A stretch of 64,000 bases of DNA from Roseovarius gahaiensis (GTDB lineage: Bacteria; Pseudomonadota; Alphaproteobacteria; Rhodobacterales; Rhodobacteraceae). Made by a program: the position numbers and the translations under genes. Location: contig NZ_JAAORB010000004.1 in the NCBI RefSeq assembly GCF_011601345.1, positions 1-64,000 on the forward strand, in the 5' to 3' direction. The notes under the pieces are model-generated. The model worked only from the letters and a program-made list of their open reading frames with translations. It searched no databases and was not told the DNA's origin. Positions 25,225 to 33,747 of this stretch are shown here, piece by piece. The first letter of the stretch is position 1; each line of letters begins with the position of its first letter.

Positions 25225-25253
25225 GGGCCGCCCTTGCCGGGGCGGCCCGTTTG
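25225..25253 (+). terminator. terminator after sat/cysC
   Basis: GGGCCGCCC (25225-25233) pairs with GGGCGGCCC (25240-25248), loop of 6, followed by GTTTG. A strong stem with a weak T-run, 57 bases after the stop. Confidence 0.7.
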
Positions 25254-25272
25254 CGGTTAGGCGGGTGTGATC

Positions 25273-25983
25273 ATGTATGCCATATCGCTTACCTCGATCC
25301 CGCCGCGCTTTGAGTGTCTTGGCCCTGTTCTGACGGGGTTGCTGGCGCAGCGCCCTGCCCCTGCGCGGGTAATCCTGTGCCTGCCCCGCCGTTACGCGCG
25401 GTTTCCCGGACCGGTCACGCCCCCACCCTTGCCCGATGGGGTTGACCTGCTATGGCACGACACCGACCTTGGCCCCGCCACCAAGGCCCTCCCCGCCGCC
25501 CTGCATTTGGCGGGACAGATGCCGCGCCTGATCTATTGCGATGATGACTGGATCATGGGGCCGGGCTGGGCCGCAGCCCTACTGGGTGCCGCGCAACCAC
25601 ACGAGGCCACAACCGGGCAAGGCTACAGCGTGACGCGCCTACACCGTCAGCCCACCGCACCAACCCCACAACATACCGAGATTGCCCAAGGGTTTGCCGG
25701 TGTCTGCGTCGATCCCGCGTGGCTGTCAGCACGGGACATGGACCCGCCGCTGGCGGCATGGCCGGTTGATGATATCTGGCTGTCAGGGTGTTTGGCCCAC
25801 CAAGGCATTTTCGTGCGCCCGGTGCCTGCCGCCCGACAGGCGATGCGGCTGGCCCATCACGACATGCATGGTTTACAAAATTGCGTGTTTGACGGATGCG
25901 ACCGGCACGATGCAAATACCGCCTGCCTGTCCTTGCTGACCGAACGCTATGGACTATGGCCAAGGCTGGGCGGCGGCGGGTGA
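25273..25983 (+). CDS. putative glycosyltransferase-like protein
   Basis: 236 residues. The segment RLIYCDDDWIMGPGWAAALL contains a DDD acidic cluster at the place where nucleotide-sugar transferases bind metal, and VDDIWLSGCLAHQG recalls the late catalytic region of several glycosyltransferase families. The N-terminus YAISLTSIPPRFECLGPVLTGLLAQ fits the start of such a domain. No membrane segment or signal is seen. Acceptor and sugar are unknown. ATG 25273 or GTG 25267 are both possible. It stands alone after the sat/cysC terminator. Confidence 0.55.
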   Translation: MYAISLTSIPPRFECLGPVLTGLLAQRPAPARVILCLPRRYARFPGPVTPPPLPDGVDLLWHDTDLGPATKALPAALHLAGQMPRLIYCDDDWIMGPGWAAALLGAAQPHEATTGQGYSVTRLHRQPTAPTPQHTEIAQGFAGVCVDPAWLSARDMDPPLAAWPVDDIWLSGCLAHQGIFVRPVPAARQAMRLAHHDMHGLQNCVFDGCDRHDANTACLSLLTERYGLWPRLGGGG

Positions 25984-26002
25984 ACCGCCGCAGCTATGGT
26001 GA

Positions 26003-26230
26003 TCAATGGACCGTGACCGGGTCCATATTGTTTTGCCGCGCCAGCACGAAGGCCAGCCTGCGGTCACGCACCAGCGCAAGCCGTTCACCATCAGATGAAT
26101 GCAGCGCATACAGCGTTTTACTGCCCATGGCCTGTTCGCGCATGTCTTCGGGAAGGTCCGCCACGTCTACGGGTCTGACATAGACGATTGCGCGGCCCTC
26201 GGCGGCACCGAAATCGTATTTGCTATCCAT
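26003..26230 (-). CDS. DUF1150 protein
   Basis: 75 residues with the DUF1150 pattern: AIVYVRPVDVADLPEDMREQ, LYALHSSDGERLALVRDRRLAFVLARQNNM. In Rhodobacteraceae and Rhizobiales it regularly follows a small heat-shock protein, as it does here with five bases between the genes, so it probably shares that transcript and stress role. No activity is known for the family. Confidence 0.87.
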   Translation of the reverse strand: MDSKYDFGAAEGRAIVYVRPVDVADLPEDMREQAMGSKTLYALHSSDGERLALVRDRRLAFVLARQNNMDPVTVH

Positions 26231-26235
26231 ATCGC

Positions 26236-26649
26236 TTACCCCTTTTTGATCTTGATCTTTTGTACCACGGGTTCCGGTAAAGCGCGGGTCAGGTCCACAT
26301 GCAGCAAACCGTTTTCCATGATCGCTTCGCCCACCTCAACACCATCTGCCAATACGAAACTACGTTGAAACTGGCGCGCGGCAATACCGCGATGCAAGTA
26401 GATACGGTGATCGGCCTCGTCGCTTTGGCGGCCCCGGATCACCAATTGGCGATCCTCAACCGTGATCGAAAGATCGTCTTCGGAAAACCCGGCCACGGCC
26501 AGCGTGATCCGATAGGAATTGTCCGAGGTCTGTTCGATATTGAAAGGCGGATAGCCTTCGTTACCTGATTTGGCGCTGCGTTCCAGCATCCGCTCTAACT
26601 GCTCAAACCCCAGCATATAGGGGTGTGACCCCATCGTCAGCTTTGTCAT
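26236..26649 (-). CDS. small heat-shock protein, Hsp20 family
   Basis: ATP-independent holdase, cytoplasmic. 137 residues: a short N-terminal arm with a FEQLERMLERSAK helix, the alpha-crystallin domain from about residue 35 (PPFNIEQTSDNSYRITLAVAGFSEDDLSITVEDRQLVIRG), and an RPLPEP-like PEPVV tail; the usual IxI tail motif appears only weakly (IKIKKG). AAGGA precedes ATG 26649 by seven bases; a GTG at 26655 is less likely. Forms a unit with the DUF1150 gene. Confidence 0.92.
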   Translation of the reverse strand: MTKLTMGSHPYMLGFEQLERMLERSAKSGNEGYPPFNIEQTSDNSYRITLAVAGFSEDDLSITVEDRQLVIRGRQSDEADHRIYLHRGIAARQFQRSFVLADGVEVGEAIMENGLLHVDLTRALPEPVVQKIKIKKG

Positions 26650-26819
26650 CGACACGTCCTTACATCCAAGCGACAGTCCACGCCGGGCCCCGGTTTCGGC
26701 AACCCGACATTCAGAATATGGGGGCCATCGCTTGCCCGTGCAAGCCCCTTGCAGGGGCTATGCCAGCACATCGAAACCCGCTATGCTATGCGCCTAATCC
26801 GCCAAGAGGAATCAGACAT

Positions 26820-27044
26820 ATGAACGCTTTCAGCGATCTGTCCATGAAATCGGACGAGGTGCTGCGCGTAGAGTTGGAGGAATTTCGCCGCCAACACCGC
26901 GATCTGGACGAGGCGATTGCAGCCCTGCAAGAAAAAGGGTCCGCCGATCCGCTGACCGTCAAGCGGCTCAAGCAGCAGAAACTGCGCCTCAAGGACATGA
27001 TTGCCTATATCGAAGACCGTATTTATCCCGATATCATCGCCTGA
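26820..27044 (+). CDS. YdcH/DUF465 family small protein
   Basis: 74 residues, almost all helical: MKSDEVLRVELEEFRRQHRDLDEAIAAL followed by LTVKRLKQQKLRLKDMIAYIEDRIYPDIIA. The H-R-x-LD-xxI and LKxxKLxLKD pattern is diagnostic of DUF465. A second, shorter member lies at 36947-37117. Function unknown. The ATG is preceded by GAGGAAT. A separate gene, purE, starts 65 bases downstream. Confidence 0.85.
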   Translation: MNAFSDLSMKSDEVLRVELEEFRRQHRDLDEAIAALQEKGSADPLTVKRLKQQKLRLKDMIAYIEDRIYPDIIA

Positions 27045-27109
27045 GCGTGATTGCGTCGCGCGGCGCGATAGGTATAGTGCGCGCTCTAAGATCAAGGGGC
27101 CTGTGACAG

Positions 27110-27598
27110 ATGAACAATGTCAAAGTCGGGATCATCATGGGCAGTCAATCCGACTGGCCCACGATGCGTGAAGCTGCCGAAATCCTCGATGCGCTTGACG
27201 TGCCTTACGAGGCGCGGATCGTGTCGGCGCACCGCACACCCGACCGTCTGTGGGACTACGGCAAAACCGCTGTTGATCGCGGCCTGCACGTGATCATCGC
27301 GGGCGCAGGCGGCGCGGCGCACCTGCCGGGCATGATGGCCTCGAAAACACGGGTGCCGGTGATTGGCGTGCCGGTGCAAACCAAGGCCTTGTCCGGCGTC
27401 GACAGCCTGTATTCCATCGTGCAGATGCCCAAAGGCTTTCCAGTGGCGACCATGGCGATCGGGTCGGCTGGTGCGGCCAATGCCGGGCTGATGGCGGCAG
27501 GTATTCTCGCAAATGGCGACCCGGCACTGGCCCAACGGCTGGATGATTGGCGCGCGGCGCTGTCGGCCTCAATTCCGGAAGACCCTCAAGATGACTGA
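27110..27598 (+). CDS. purE: N5-carboxyaminoimidazole ribonucleotide mutase
   Basis: Purine synthesis: converts N5-CAIR to CAIR. 162 residues, the class I type. [13 protein letters not shown] at the N-terminus, [12 protein letters not shown] with the catalytic histidine, and [14 protein letters not shown] are all present. It overlaps purK by 8 bases, which keeps the two enzymes coupled, as in most proteobacteria. Confidence 0.96.
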   Translation: MNNVKVGIIMGSQSDWPTMREAAEILDALDVPYEARIVSAHRTPDRLWDYGKTAVDRGLHVIIAGAGGAAHLPGMMASKTRVPVIGVPVQTKALSGVDSLYSIVQMPKGFPVATMAIGSAGAANAGLMAAGILANGDPALAQRLDDWRAALSASIPEDPQDD

Positions 27599-28661
27599 TC
27601 CCCTGACGACCGGCGCGACCATTGGCATTCTTGGCGGTGGCCAGCTTGGCCGTATGCTGTCGGTTGCCGCAGCACGGCTGGGTTTCAAGACCTGCGTGTT
27701 CGAACCGGGTGGCGACTGCCCGACCAGCCATGTGGCCAACTACCATTTTCAGGCCAGCTATGACGACGCGGATGCGCTGCGCAAATTCGCCGCCGCTGTC
27801 GACGTGGTGACCTACGAGTTTGAAAATATCCCCACCGCGGCTTTGGACATCCTTGAAGGGCTGGTGCCGGTGCGCCCCGGCCGCAAGGCCCTGAAGATCA
27901 GCCAGGACCGGCTGACAGAGAAAGCCTTTTTGACCGATCTGGGCCTGAAGACCGCCCCGTTCGCCGCCGTCGATGACACGGTGGATCTGGCCGAGGCCAT
28001 GGCCGAAATCGGCCTGCCCGCGATCCTGAAAACCCGCCGTTTCGGCTATGATGGCAAGGGACAGGCGCGCATCATGTCGGAAGGCGACGCGGCACAAGCC
28101 CTGACCGATATGGCGGGCCAAGAGGCGATCCTGGAAGGCTTTGTCGCGTTCACACACGAGGTTTCGGTGATTGGCGCGCGCAACACGGCGGGTGATGTGG
28201 CCTGCTATGATCCCGGCGAAAACGTGCACAAGGACGGCATTCTACACACCACCACCGTGCCTGCACGCCTGACAACCGCGCAGCGCACCGATGCGGTGCT
28301 GTTGACCGCGCAAATCCTGAACAAACTGGATTACGTGGGCGTCATGGGGGTTGAGCTGTTCGTGACGGCCCAAGGCCTGTTGGTGAATGAAATCGCCCCG
28401 CGCGTCCACAATTCGGGCCACTGGACACAACAGGGTTGCACCATCGACCAGTTCGAACAGCATATCCGCGCCGTTGCGGGTTGGCCGTTGGGCGATGGCA
28501 GCCGTTACGCCGATGTGGTGATGGAAAACCTGATTGGCGCCGACATGGAGCGTGTGCCCGAGATCGCCAAGGAGCCGGGCACGGCGCTGCATCTGTATGG
28601 CAAGGCCGAGGCCAAGCCGGGCCGCAAGATGGGCCATGTCAACCGGATCATCCGGGGCTGA
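27591..28661 (+). CDS. purK: 5-(carboxyamino)imidazole ribonucleotide synthase
   Basis: ATP-grasp enzyme that makes N5-CAIR from AIR and bicarbonate. 356 residues: [15 protein letters not shown] at the start, the ATP-grasp core with [16 protein letters not shown], and [18 protein letters not shown], the classical PurK signature. ATG 27591 lies inside the end of purE. No terminator follows directly; a modular repeat (28728-28788) fills the gap to the next gene. Confidence 0.96.
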   Translation: MTDPLTTGATIGILGGGQLGRMLSVAAARLGFKTCVFEPGGDCPTSHVANYHFQASYDDADALRKFAAAVDVVTYEFENIPTAALDILEGLVPVRPGRKALKISQDRLTEKAFLTDLGLKTAPFAAVDDTVDLAEAMAEIGLPAILKTRRFGYDGKGQARIMSEGDAAQALTDMAGQEAILEGFVAFTHEVSVIGARNTAGDVACYDPGENVHKDGILHTTTVPARLTTAQRTDAVLLTAQILNKLDYVGVMGVELFVTAQGLLVNEIAPRVHNSGHWTQQGCTIDQFEQHIRAVAGWPLGDGSRYADVVMENLIGADMERVPEIAKEPGTALHLYGKAEAKPGRKMGHVNRIIRG

Positions 28662-28727
28662 TCCTTTCGCTGTCAAAAGGCCGCGCCAAAAGCGCGTCAG
28701 GTCTGGCGCGCGTGACCGCGCGCAAAT

Positions 28728-28788
28728 GGGGGCCAGCCCCCGTCGCCGCAAGCGGCGACTCCCCCGGGATATTTTGAAACAGAAGAAG
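28728..28788. repeat. modular intergenic repeat, complete copy
   Basis: Three modules: a GC box GGGGG-CCAG-CCCCC (28728-28741), a perfect 8-bp hairpin GTCGCCGC-AA-GCGGCGAC (28742-28759), and an A/T tail CCCCCGGGATATTTTGAAAC plus AGAAGAAG. The tail matches in reverse orientation at 59101-59130. The same module order occurs reversed at 53752-53824. Confidence 0.65.
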
Positions 28789-28857
28789 ACCGCCGACTGG
28801 TCAAGCCGGGACAGACCCGATACGCCTTGGACGAAACGACCAACAAAGGATGTGTGA

Positions 28858-29682
28858 GTGATGGATGACGACCGCAACAGCCAGTTCCGTGATGCCCAAT
28901 CCGACAGTCGCACCGCCGAACAGGTCCCTGACACGCCACAGACCCGCGCCCCGGCTTATCGGCTGGCTTTTGCAGACTCGGATTTTCTGTGCCGCGACGA
29001 GCTGCGCCCGGTGCGTTTGCAGTTGGAATTGCTCAAGCCCGAGATGATCCTGAACGAACGCGGTATTGAGAGCACCGTGGTGCTTTTTGGTGGTGCGCGC
29101 ATTCCGGAGCCTTCACAAAAAGACACGGCGCGCACCGAAACTTTGGCCAATCTGTCGCGCTATTACGATGAAGCGCGCGAATTTTCCCGGATGATCACGA
29201 TGAAATCCATGGCCAGCTATGGCCGTGAATATGTTGTGGCCACCGGCGGTGGACCGGGGGTGATGGAGGCGGGCAATCGCGGCGCAGCTGACGCAGGCGG
29301 GGCATCCATCGGGTTGAACATCGTGCTGCCGCACGAGCAGGCCCCGAACGAGTATGTCACGCCGGGGCTGTGCTTTAACTTTCATTATTTCGGCATCCGC
29401 AAGATGCACTTTTTGATGCGGGCCAAGGCGATTTGCGTTTTTCCCGGCGGTTTTGGAACGCTGGACGAGATGTTCGAGGCGTTGACCCTGATCCAGACCG
29501 ACCGGATGACCAAGGTGCCCTTCCTGTTGTTCGGCGAAGCCTTTTGGCGTCGCATCATCAACTGGGAGGCCTTGTCGGACGCGGGCACGATCAGCCCCGA
29601 AGATCTGGAACTGTTCCGCTTTGTCGACACCGCGCAAGAGGCGGTTCAGATCATCGACGACTGGTATGCCGAAGACGCCTGA
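28858..29682 (+). CDS. LOG-family (YgdH/PpnN-like) nucleotide hydrolase-type protein
   Basis: 274 residues of the Lysine-decarboxylase-like Rossmann fold that includes LOG cytokinin-activating phosphoribohydrolases. The GGGPGVMEAGNRGA motif and PGGFGTLDEMFE are the signature pair. The N-terminal 80 residues, with RLAFADSDFLCRDELRPVRLQLELLKPE, are an extension typical of the longer bacterial type. Cleavage of a nucleoside monophosphate to base and ribose phosphate is the likely activity; the true substrate is not clear. GTG 28858 and ATG 28861 both fit the AAGGA upstream. Confidence 0.87.
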   Translation: MMDDDRNSQFRDAQSDSRTAEQVPDTPQTRAPAYRLAFADSDFLCRDELRPVRLQLELLKPEMILNERGIESTVVLFGGARIPEPSQKDTARTETLANLSRYYDEAREFSRMITMKSMASYGREYVVATGGGPGVMEAGNRGAADAGGASIGLNIVLPHEQAPNEYVTPGLCFNFHYFGIRKMHFLMRAKAICVFPGGFGTLDEMFEALTLIQTDRMTKVPFLLFGEAFWRRIINWEALSDAGTISPEDLELFRFVDTAQEAVQIIDDWYAEDA

Positions 29683-29703
29683 CCCACACACACGGACCCC
29701 GCA

Positions 29704-29895
29704 TTAGACCGGCAAGGTACAAACCGGTGCGCCGCGCAACAGCGTGGTGACCAGACGCCCCTCGGACGTGTCCTTGATTGCGTAGCCGTAGCCACGCAGG
29801 CGGTGTTTCCATTCACGCTCGGACACGGCCATGCCGCGCTCGCGTAATACGAGGTTCAGAACGTCTGTTTCGCTATCGCATGTAAACTGTTTCAT
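29704..29895 (-). CDS. 63-residue protein of unknown function
   Basis: MKQFTCDSETDVLNLVLRER at the start, then a basic WKHRLRGYGYAI segment and a short C-terminal strand (RLVTTLLRGAPVCTLPV). A strong AGGAAACG site precedes the ATG. No family recognised. Convergent with the LOG gene, with 21 bases between stops. The layout suggests a small helix-plus-sheet domain, but I do not assign a role. Confidence 0.6.
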   Translation of the reverse strand: MKQFTCDSETDVLNLVLRERGMAVSEREWKHRLRGYGYAIKDTSEGRLVTTLLRGAPVCTLPV

Positions 29896-30016
29896 CGTTT
29901 CCTGCCTTCCAACAGTGTTTCACTGAAGTCGGAATAGTCAACGAACAGGGCAACAATCGTGCCGGAATGTGGCCGTCAAAAGGTTTCATGGCGACAATGT
30001 TTTTCAACGCGGATGG

Positions 30017-30730
30017 TCAATCCATGCAATGATCAACCCGATCCAGCTGCGCCTGATGCTGTTGGCGGGCGCGAGCCGCCGATACAAGCGCACGGAACAA
30101 GCCCTGTTGGCGGTGGGCGTAGAACAGGTGTTCGGGGTGCCACTGGACCCCGATGGCAAAGGGATCGCGCACGCGTTCAATGGCCTGCACCATGCCGCCC
30201 GCGTCACGCGCGGCCACGCGCAGGCCACGGCCCAGCGTATCGACCGCCTGCGAGTGTAGCGCGTTCACCTTCATCGGGCCTGTCCCCGAGACATGCGCCA
30301 ACCGCGTGGCCGGTTCGATATGGACGGTTTTACGCGGTAGGATCGTGCGGATGTAGCGGCTGTTGCGATAGACCTCGTAGGCATCCTGATGAAGCGTGCC
30401 GCCAAGCGCGATGTTCAGCATCTGACTGCCCCGGCAAATCCCCAGCACCGGCTTGTCTTGATCGAAAGCATCCTGCACGACGCGCCGTTCCAGCGCATCC
30501 CGCCCTGGATCCAGCCGCGCCGAGCGCACCAGCTGCCCGCCATACAGATCGGGTGAGATATCATCGCCACCACCGATGATGACCCCATCCACCCTAGACA
30601 GATCGGCGTCCGAGCCATCAACCCATCGCAGCGAACGCCCCCCGGCCATCCACACATTCAGCGCGATCAGCGGAAAGATGCGCCAGCCCGACCGGCGCGA
30701 GGTGGTGACACCAATCAACGGTCGTGTCAT
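30017..30730 (-). CDS. class I glutamine-amidotransferase-like hydrolase (PuuD/peptidase C26 type)
   Basis: 237 residues. The nucleophile elbow GICRGSQMLNIALGG carries the catalytic Cys; the C-terminal IGVQWHPEHLF gives the His-Glu pair, so the triad is complete. This is the gamma-glutamyl-GABA hydrolase/PuuD-like group rather than a synthase subunit. The start overlaps the stop of the amidoligase gene by 4 bases, so the two are made together. A maker/breaker pair acting on a gamma-glutamyl-type amide is the natural inference; the real substrate is unknown. Confidence 0.87.
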   Translation of the reverse strand: MTRPLIGVTTSRRSGWRIFPLIALNVWMAGGRSLRWVDGSDADLSRVDGVIIGGGDDISPDLYGGQLVRSARLDPGRDALERRVVQDAFDQDKPVLGICRGSQMLNIALGGTLHQDAYEVYRNSRYIRTILPRKTVHIEPATRLAHVSGTGPMKVNALHSQAVDTLGRGLRVAARDAGGMVQAIERVRDPFAIGVQWHPEHLFYAHRQQGLFRALVSAARARQQHQAQLDRVDHCMD

Positions 30731-31692
30731 CCCGGCAACCCGGCCATGTCCAACCCCGCCGCGCGCAGGATATCGCCGCACCGCGCCGCCCAACTGCCCC
30801 GTGTCAGCGTGACCATCCCGTGATCGTCCTGCCATTCACGGCACAAACGGGCCAACAGCGCGTCATCGGCGGCCACCCGCTCGACCGTGACCCAACGCTG
30901 CCATTCCTGTGCAAGCGACCATGCGGGATCGTCGATCAGGCAATCGGGCAGGCGAAAATGAAATGTGGGCCGCGCCGATGTTTTATCTGATATTGCCTCT
31001 GCGATCCTGTCAGGCCAGAAATGCGCGAAAATCGGCAGCATATCCAAACCCCGGTTGCGCGACGGCGTATGCTGCAGATACAGGTCCATCGCCTTTTGCG
31101 CGGTGCCATCCGGCCCCAGCCCGATCAAGGCACGTACAAAATCCGTCGGGTATGGGTAGGTAAAGGGCAGGATGCGACGCGATTCGTCAATAGGGCTGGA
31201 CGCGCGCAGCCAATCCTCGATCAGCGCATAGGCCAGAAGCGGGCGCAGGATATCGGCGTCGCTGTCCGAGGCGATCTGCACGTTCAAGTGGACGCCAAAG
31301 CCAAACACCCAGCCGGCACCAGTGCCCAGCGCCCCGGCCTTGCGCAAGACCGTGTTCAGGTGGTCCAATTGCGCCAGACCTTCAATGTCCAACGGCTCGG
31401 TCACAATCTCGACCGGCACCACCTCGCGGCCCAGATCAAGCGCCAGATCACGTAGCTTGGTCTTGTTGGCCTTGCGCAGGAAGATATCCAGATAGACCTC
31501 CAGCTTGCCAAGCGAACTGTCCTGCACGGTCCAGATATGGCTGTCATCCTGCACCGCCTGCCCGCCCAGCGTTTCGGCACACAGGCGCGCCACATGCGCC
31601 TCGTCCAGACCGCCAAGCTCGATCTCAACCCCGACACGGCGCGGTTCGCCGCTGGCAGTTATGGGCTGTGGAAGGGGAGCAAATCGGGTCAT
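30727..31692 (-). CDS. putative amidoligase (glutamine-synthetase-like fold)
   Basis: 321 residues of the putative amidoligase family (PF12224 type), a COOH-NH2 ligase with a glutamine-synthetase-like fold. Key segments: VGVEIELGGL near the N-terminus (the ExE metal-binding strand), PVEIVTEPLD, GWVFGFGVHLNVQ (the H-x-N strand), and FTYPYPTDF with PSRNRGLDMLP later. Start at ATG 31692 gives the ExE motif near residue 23. It should couple ATP hydrolysis to forming an amide bond; neither substrate nor product is known. Coupled to the amidotransferase-like hydrolase downstream by a 4-base overlap. Confidence 0.85.
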   Translation of the reverse strand: MTRFAPLPQPITASGEPRRVGVEIELGGLDEAHVARLCAETLGGQAVQDDSHIWTVQDSSLGKLEVYLDIFLRKANKTKLRDLALDLGREVVPVEIVTEPLDIEGLAQLDHLNTVLRKAGALGTGAGWVFGFGVHLNVQIASDSDADILRPLLAYALIEDWLRASSPIDESRRILPFTYPYPTDFVRALIGLGPDGTAQKAMDLYLQHTPSRNRGLDMLPIFAHFWPDRIAEAISDKTSARPTFHFRLPDCLIDDPAWSLAQEWQRWVTVERVAADDALLARLCREWQDDHGMVTLTRGSWAARCGDILRAAGLDMAGLPG

Positions 31693-31751
31693 AGCGGCAG
31701 TTGAGCATTCCGGGCCCAGTTGCACAAGGCTGACCGGGCGTCTGGGGCCGA

Positions 31752-32939
31752 TTAACCGATTCCGGCCTCGGATTCGATCTGGCGGCGGGATTTGCGGGCG
31801 CGTTCGCTGGCCGATTTCAGCTGACCGCAGGCCGCCATGATGTCTTCGCCGCGCGGGGTGCGGATGGGGCTGGCATAGCCTGCCTTGTAGATGATGTCGG
31901 CGAACTTCTCGATCCGGTCCCAATCGCTGCGCTGGTGCGGGGCGCCGGGCCATTCGTTAAACGGGATCAGGTTGATTTTCGCGGGAATTCCCTTGATCAA
32001 CTGCACCAGCCGCCGCGCATCTTCGTCGCTGTCGTTTACGTCCTTCAGCATCACGTATTCAAAGGTGATACGCTCGGAATTGCTGACTTTGGGGTATTCA
32101 CGCAGCGCGTCCAGCAGCGTGGCGATGTTCCACTTTTTATTGATCGGCACCAGCTTGTCGCGGACCTCGTCTGTGGTGGCATGGAAACTGACCGCCAGCA
32201 TACAGCCGATTTCCTCGGCAGTTTTGGCGATTTCAGGGACCACACCGCTGGTCGACAGGGTGATGCGCCGACGGCTGAGCGAAATGCCTTCACCATCCAT
32301 GGCGATCTTCATCGCGTCGCGCACATTGTCGAAATTATAAAGCGGTTCGCCCATCCCCATCAGCACGATGTTCGACAGCAAACGCGGGCCATTGTCGCCC
32401 GTCCCTTGGCCGGGTTCGGGCCATTCGCCCAGATCGTCGCGCGCCATCATCACCTGACCGATGATTTCACCCGCCGTCAGGTTGCGCACCAGTTTTTGGG
32501 TGCCAGTGTGGCAGAACGAACAAGTCAGAGTGCAGCCCACTTGGGACGAGATACACAGCGTTCCACGGTCGGTTTCGGGAATATACACCACCTCAACCTC
32601 GTGGTCGCCAGCGATGCGGACCAGATATTTGCGCGTCCCATCGGCGCTGACCTGACGGCTGACCATCTCGGGGATTTCGATCACGAAATTCCGGGCCAAT
32701 TCGGTGCGGTAGGCCTTGGACAGATTCGTCATCTCGGCAAAATCGCGCACCCCCCATTGATAGACCCACTGCCAGATCTGATTGACCCGCATCTTGGCCT
32801 GCTTTTCCGGCGTGCCTTGGGCAATCAGAGTGTCGCGCAACGCCTCACGGGTCAGACCGACAATATTAATCGGCCCCTCGGGCAGCTTGCGGGGGATGGT
32901 CATCACGTCTTGGGTGATCGGTGCGGTGCTATCGGTCAT
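31752..32939 (-). CDS. rlmN: 23S rRNA (adenine2503-C2)-methyltransferase
   Basis: Radical-SAM enzyme methylating A2503 of 23S rRNA and A37 of some tRNAs. 395 residues: the CTLTCSFC cluster (CxxxCxxC) that binds the 4Fe-4S centre, [12 protein letters not shown], the STSGVVPEI block, and the C-terminal catalytic cysteine in [11 protein letters not shown] 32939 is chosen; upstream in-frame ATGs (32975) would add a poorly conserved leader. A 374-codon antisense frame is a shadow. Confidence 0.96.
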   Translation of the reverse strand: MTDSTAPITQDVMTIPRKLPEGPINIVGLTREALRDTLIAQGTPEKQAKMRVNQIWQWVYQWGVRDFAEMTNLSKAYRTELARNFVIEIPEMVSRQVSADGTRKYLVRIAGDHEVEVVYIPETDRGTLCISSQVGCTLTCSFCHTGTQKLVRNLTAGEIIGQVMMARDDLGEWPEPGQGTGDNGPRLLSNIVLMGMGEPLYNFDNVRDAMKIAMDGEGISLSRRRITLSTSGVVPEIAKTAEEIGCMLAVSFHATTDEVRDKLVPINKKWNIATLLDALREYPKVSNSERITFEYVMLKDVNDSDEDARRLVQLIKGIPAKINLIPFNEWPGAPHQRSDWDRIEKFADIIYKAGYASPIRTPRGEDIMAACGQLKSASERARKSRRQIESEAGIG

Positions 32940-33053
32940 GGGGTCGCGCAATCCTATCGTCAGATGGGGTTCCATATAGGATATGCGCACCGATTCCAAA
33001 ACATTCCAGTGCCGTGTGCCATGCACTGGCGCGATACCCACATGCGGCCCCCA

Positions 33054-33638
33054 TCATAGCACGCCGGATCTGTGGCCCAGTTTCGCCACCTCGTCATGGC
33101 AAGGGCATGTGGTTAGATGATCATTCACCATGCCCACGGCCTGCATGAAGGCATATACAATCGTCGGCCCGCAAAACTTGAATCCTCTTTTCTTCAAATC
33201 CTTGGAAATTGCCGTGGAAATTTCTGTGAAGGCCGGAACATCATCCAGACGGGCCCATCGGTTCTGAAGAGGGGCACCGCCGACATAGCCCCAAAGGTAG
33301 CGGTCAAAGCCCTGCTCGGCCTCGATCTGCTGCCAGACACGGGCATTCGAAATCGTCGCCTCGATCTTGCCTCGGTGGCGCACGATGCCCGGATTGGCCA
33401 GCAATTGCTGCACCTCGGCCGCGCCCCACCCGGCAATCAGGTCTGGGTCAAATCCCTGAAATGATTCACGAAACGCCTCTCGCTTGCGCAGGATGGTGAT
33501 CCAGCTCAGCCCGGCCTGAAATCCGTCAAGGACCAGCTTTTCCCATAGCGCGCGGCTGTCATATTCGGGAACGCCCCATTCGGTATCGTGATACGCCCTG
33601 TACAGGTCATCGTCTCCGACCCAGCCACATCGCTCCAT
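33054..33638 (-). CDS. tag: DNA-3-methyladenine glycosylase I
   Basis: Removes 3-methyladenine from DNA. 194 residues: MERCGWVGDDDLYRAYHDTEWGVP gives the N-terminal zinc cysteine and the substrate pocket; GLSWITILRKREAF and the C-terminal HLTTCPCH supply the remaining helix and zinc ligands. Start is ATG 33638, which puts the family's Cys at residue 4. Monocistronic between rlmN and a divergent EAL gene. Confidence 0.95.
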   Translation of the reverse strand: MERCGWVGDDDLYRAYHDTEWGVPEYDSRALWEKLVLDGFQAGLSWITILRKREAFRESFQGFDPDLIAGWGAAEVQQLLANPGIVRHRGKIEATISNARVWQQIEAEQGFDRYLWGYVGGAPLQNRWARLDDVPAFTEISTAISKDLKKRGFKFCGPTIVYAFMQAVGMVNDHLTTCPCHDEVAKLGHRSGVL

Positions 33639-33747
33639 GCTTGCACCCCTTGCTGCGCGCACTGCCTTCAATTTGTCTTAGATGCGCAGCTTAACAGTTC
33701 TTTAGCGGCTGGCCCACAACCTGTGACCCGATGATCAGGAGGTGCAA

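Noticed and set aside
31935-33059. 374-codon plus-strand frame opposite rlmN
   Set aside because: Complete shadow of rlmN; His- and Gln-rich composition typical of antisense frames.
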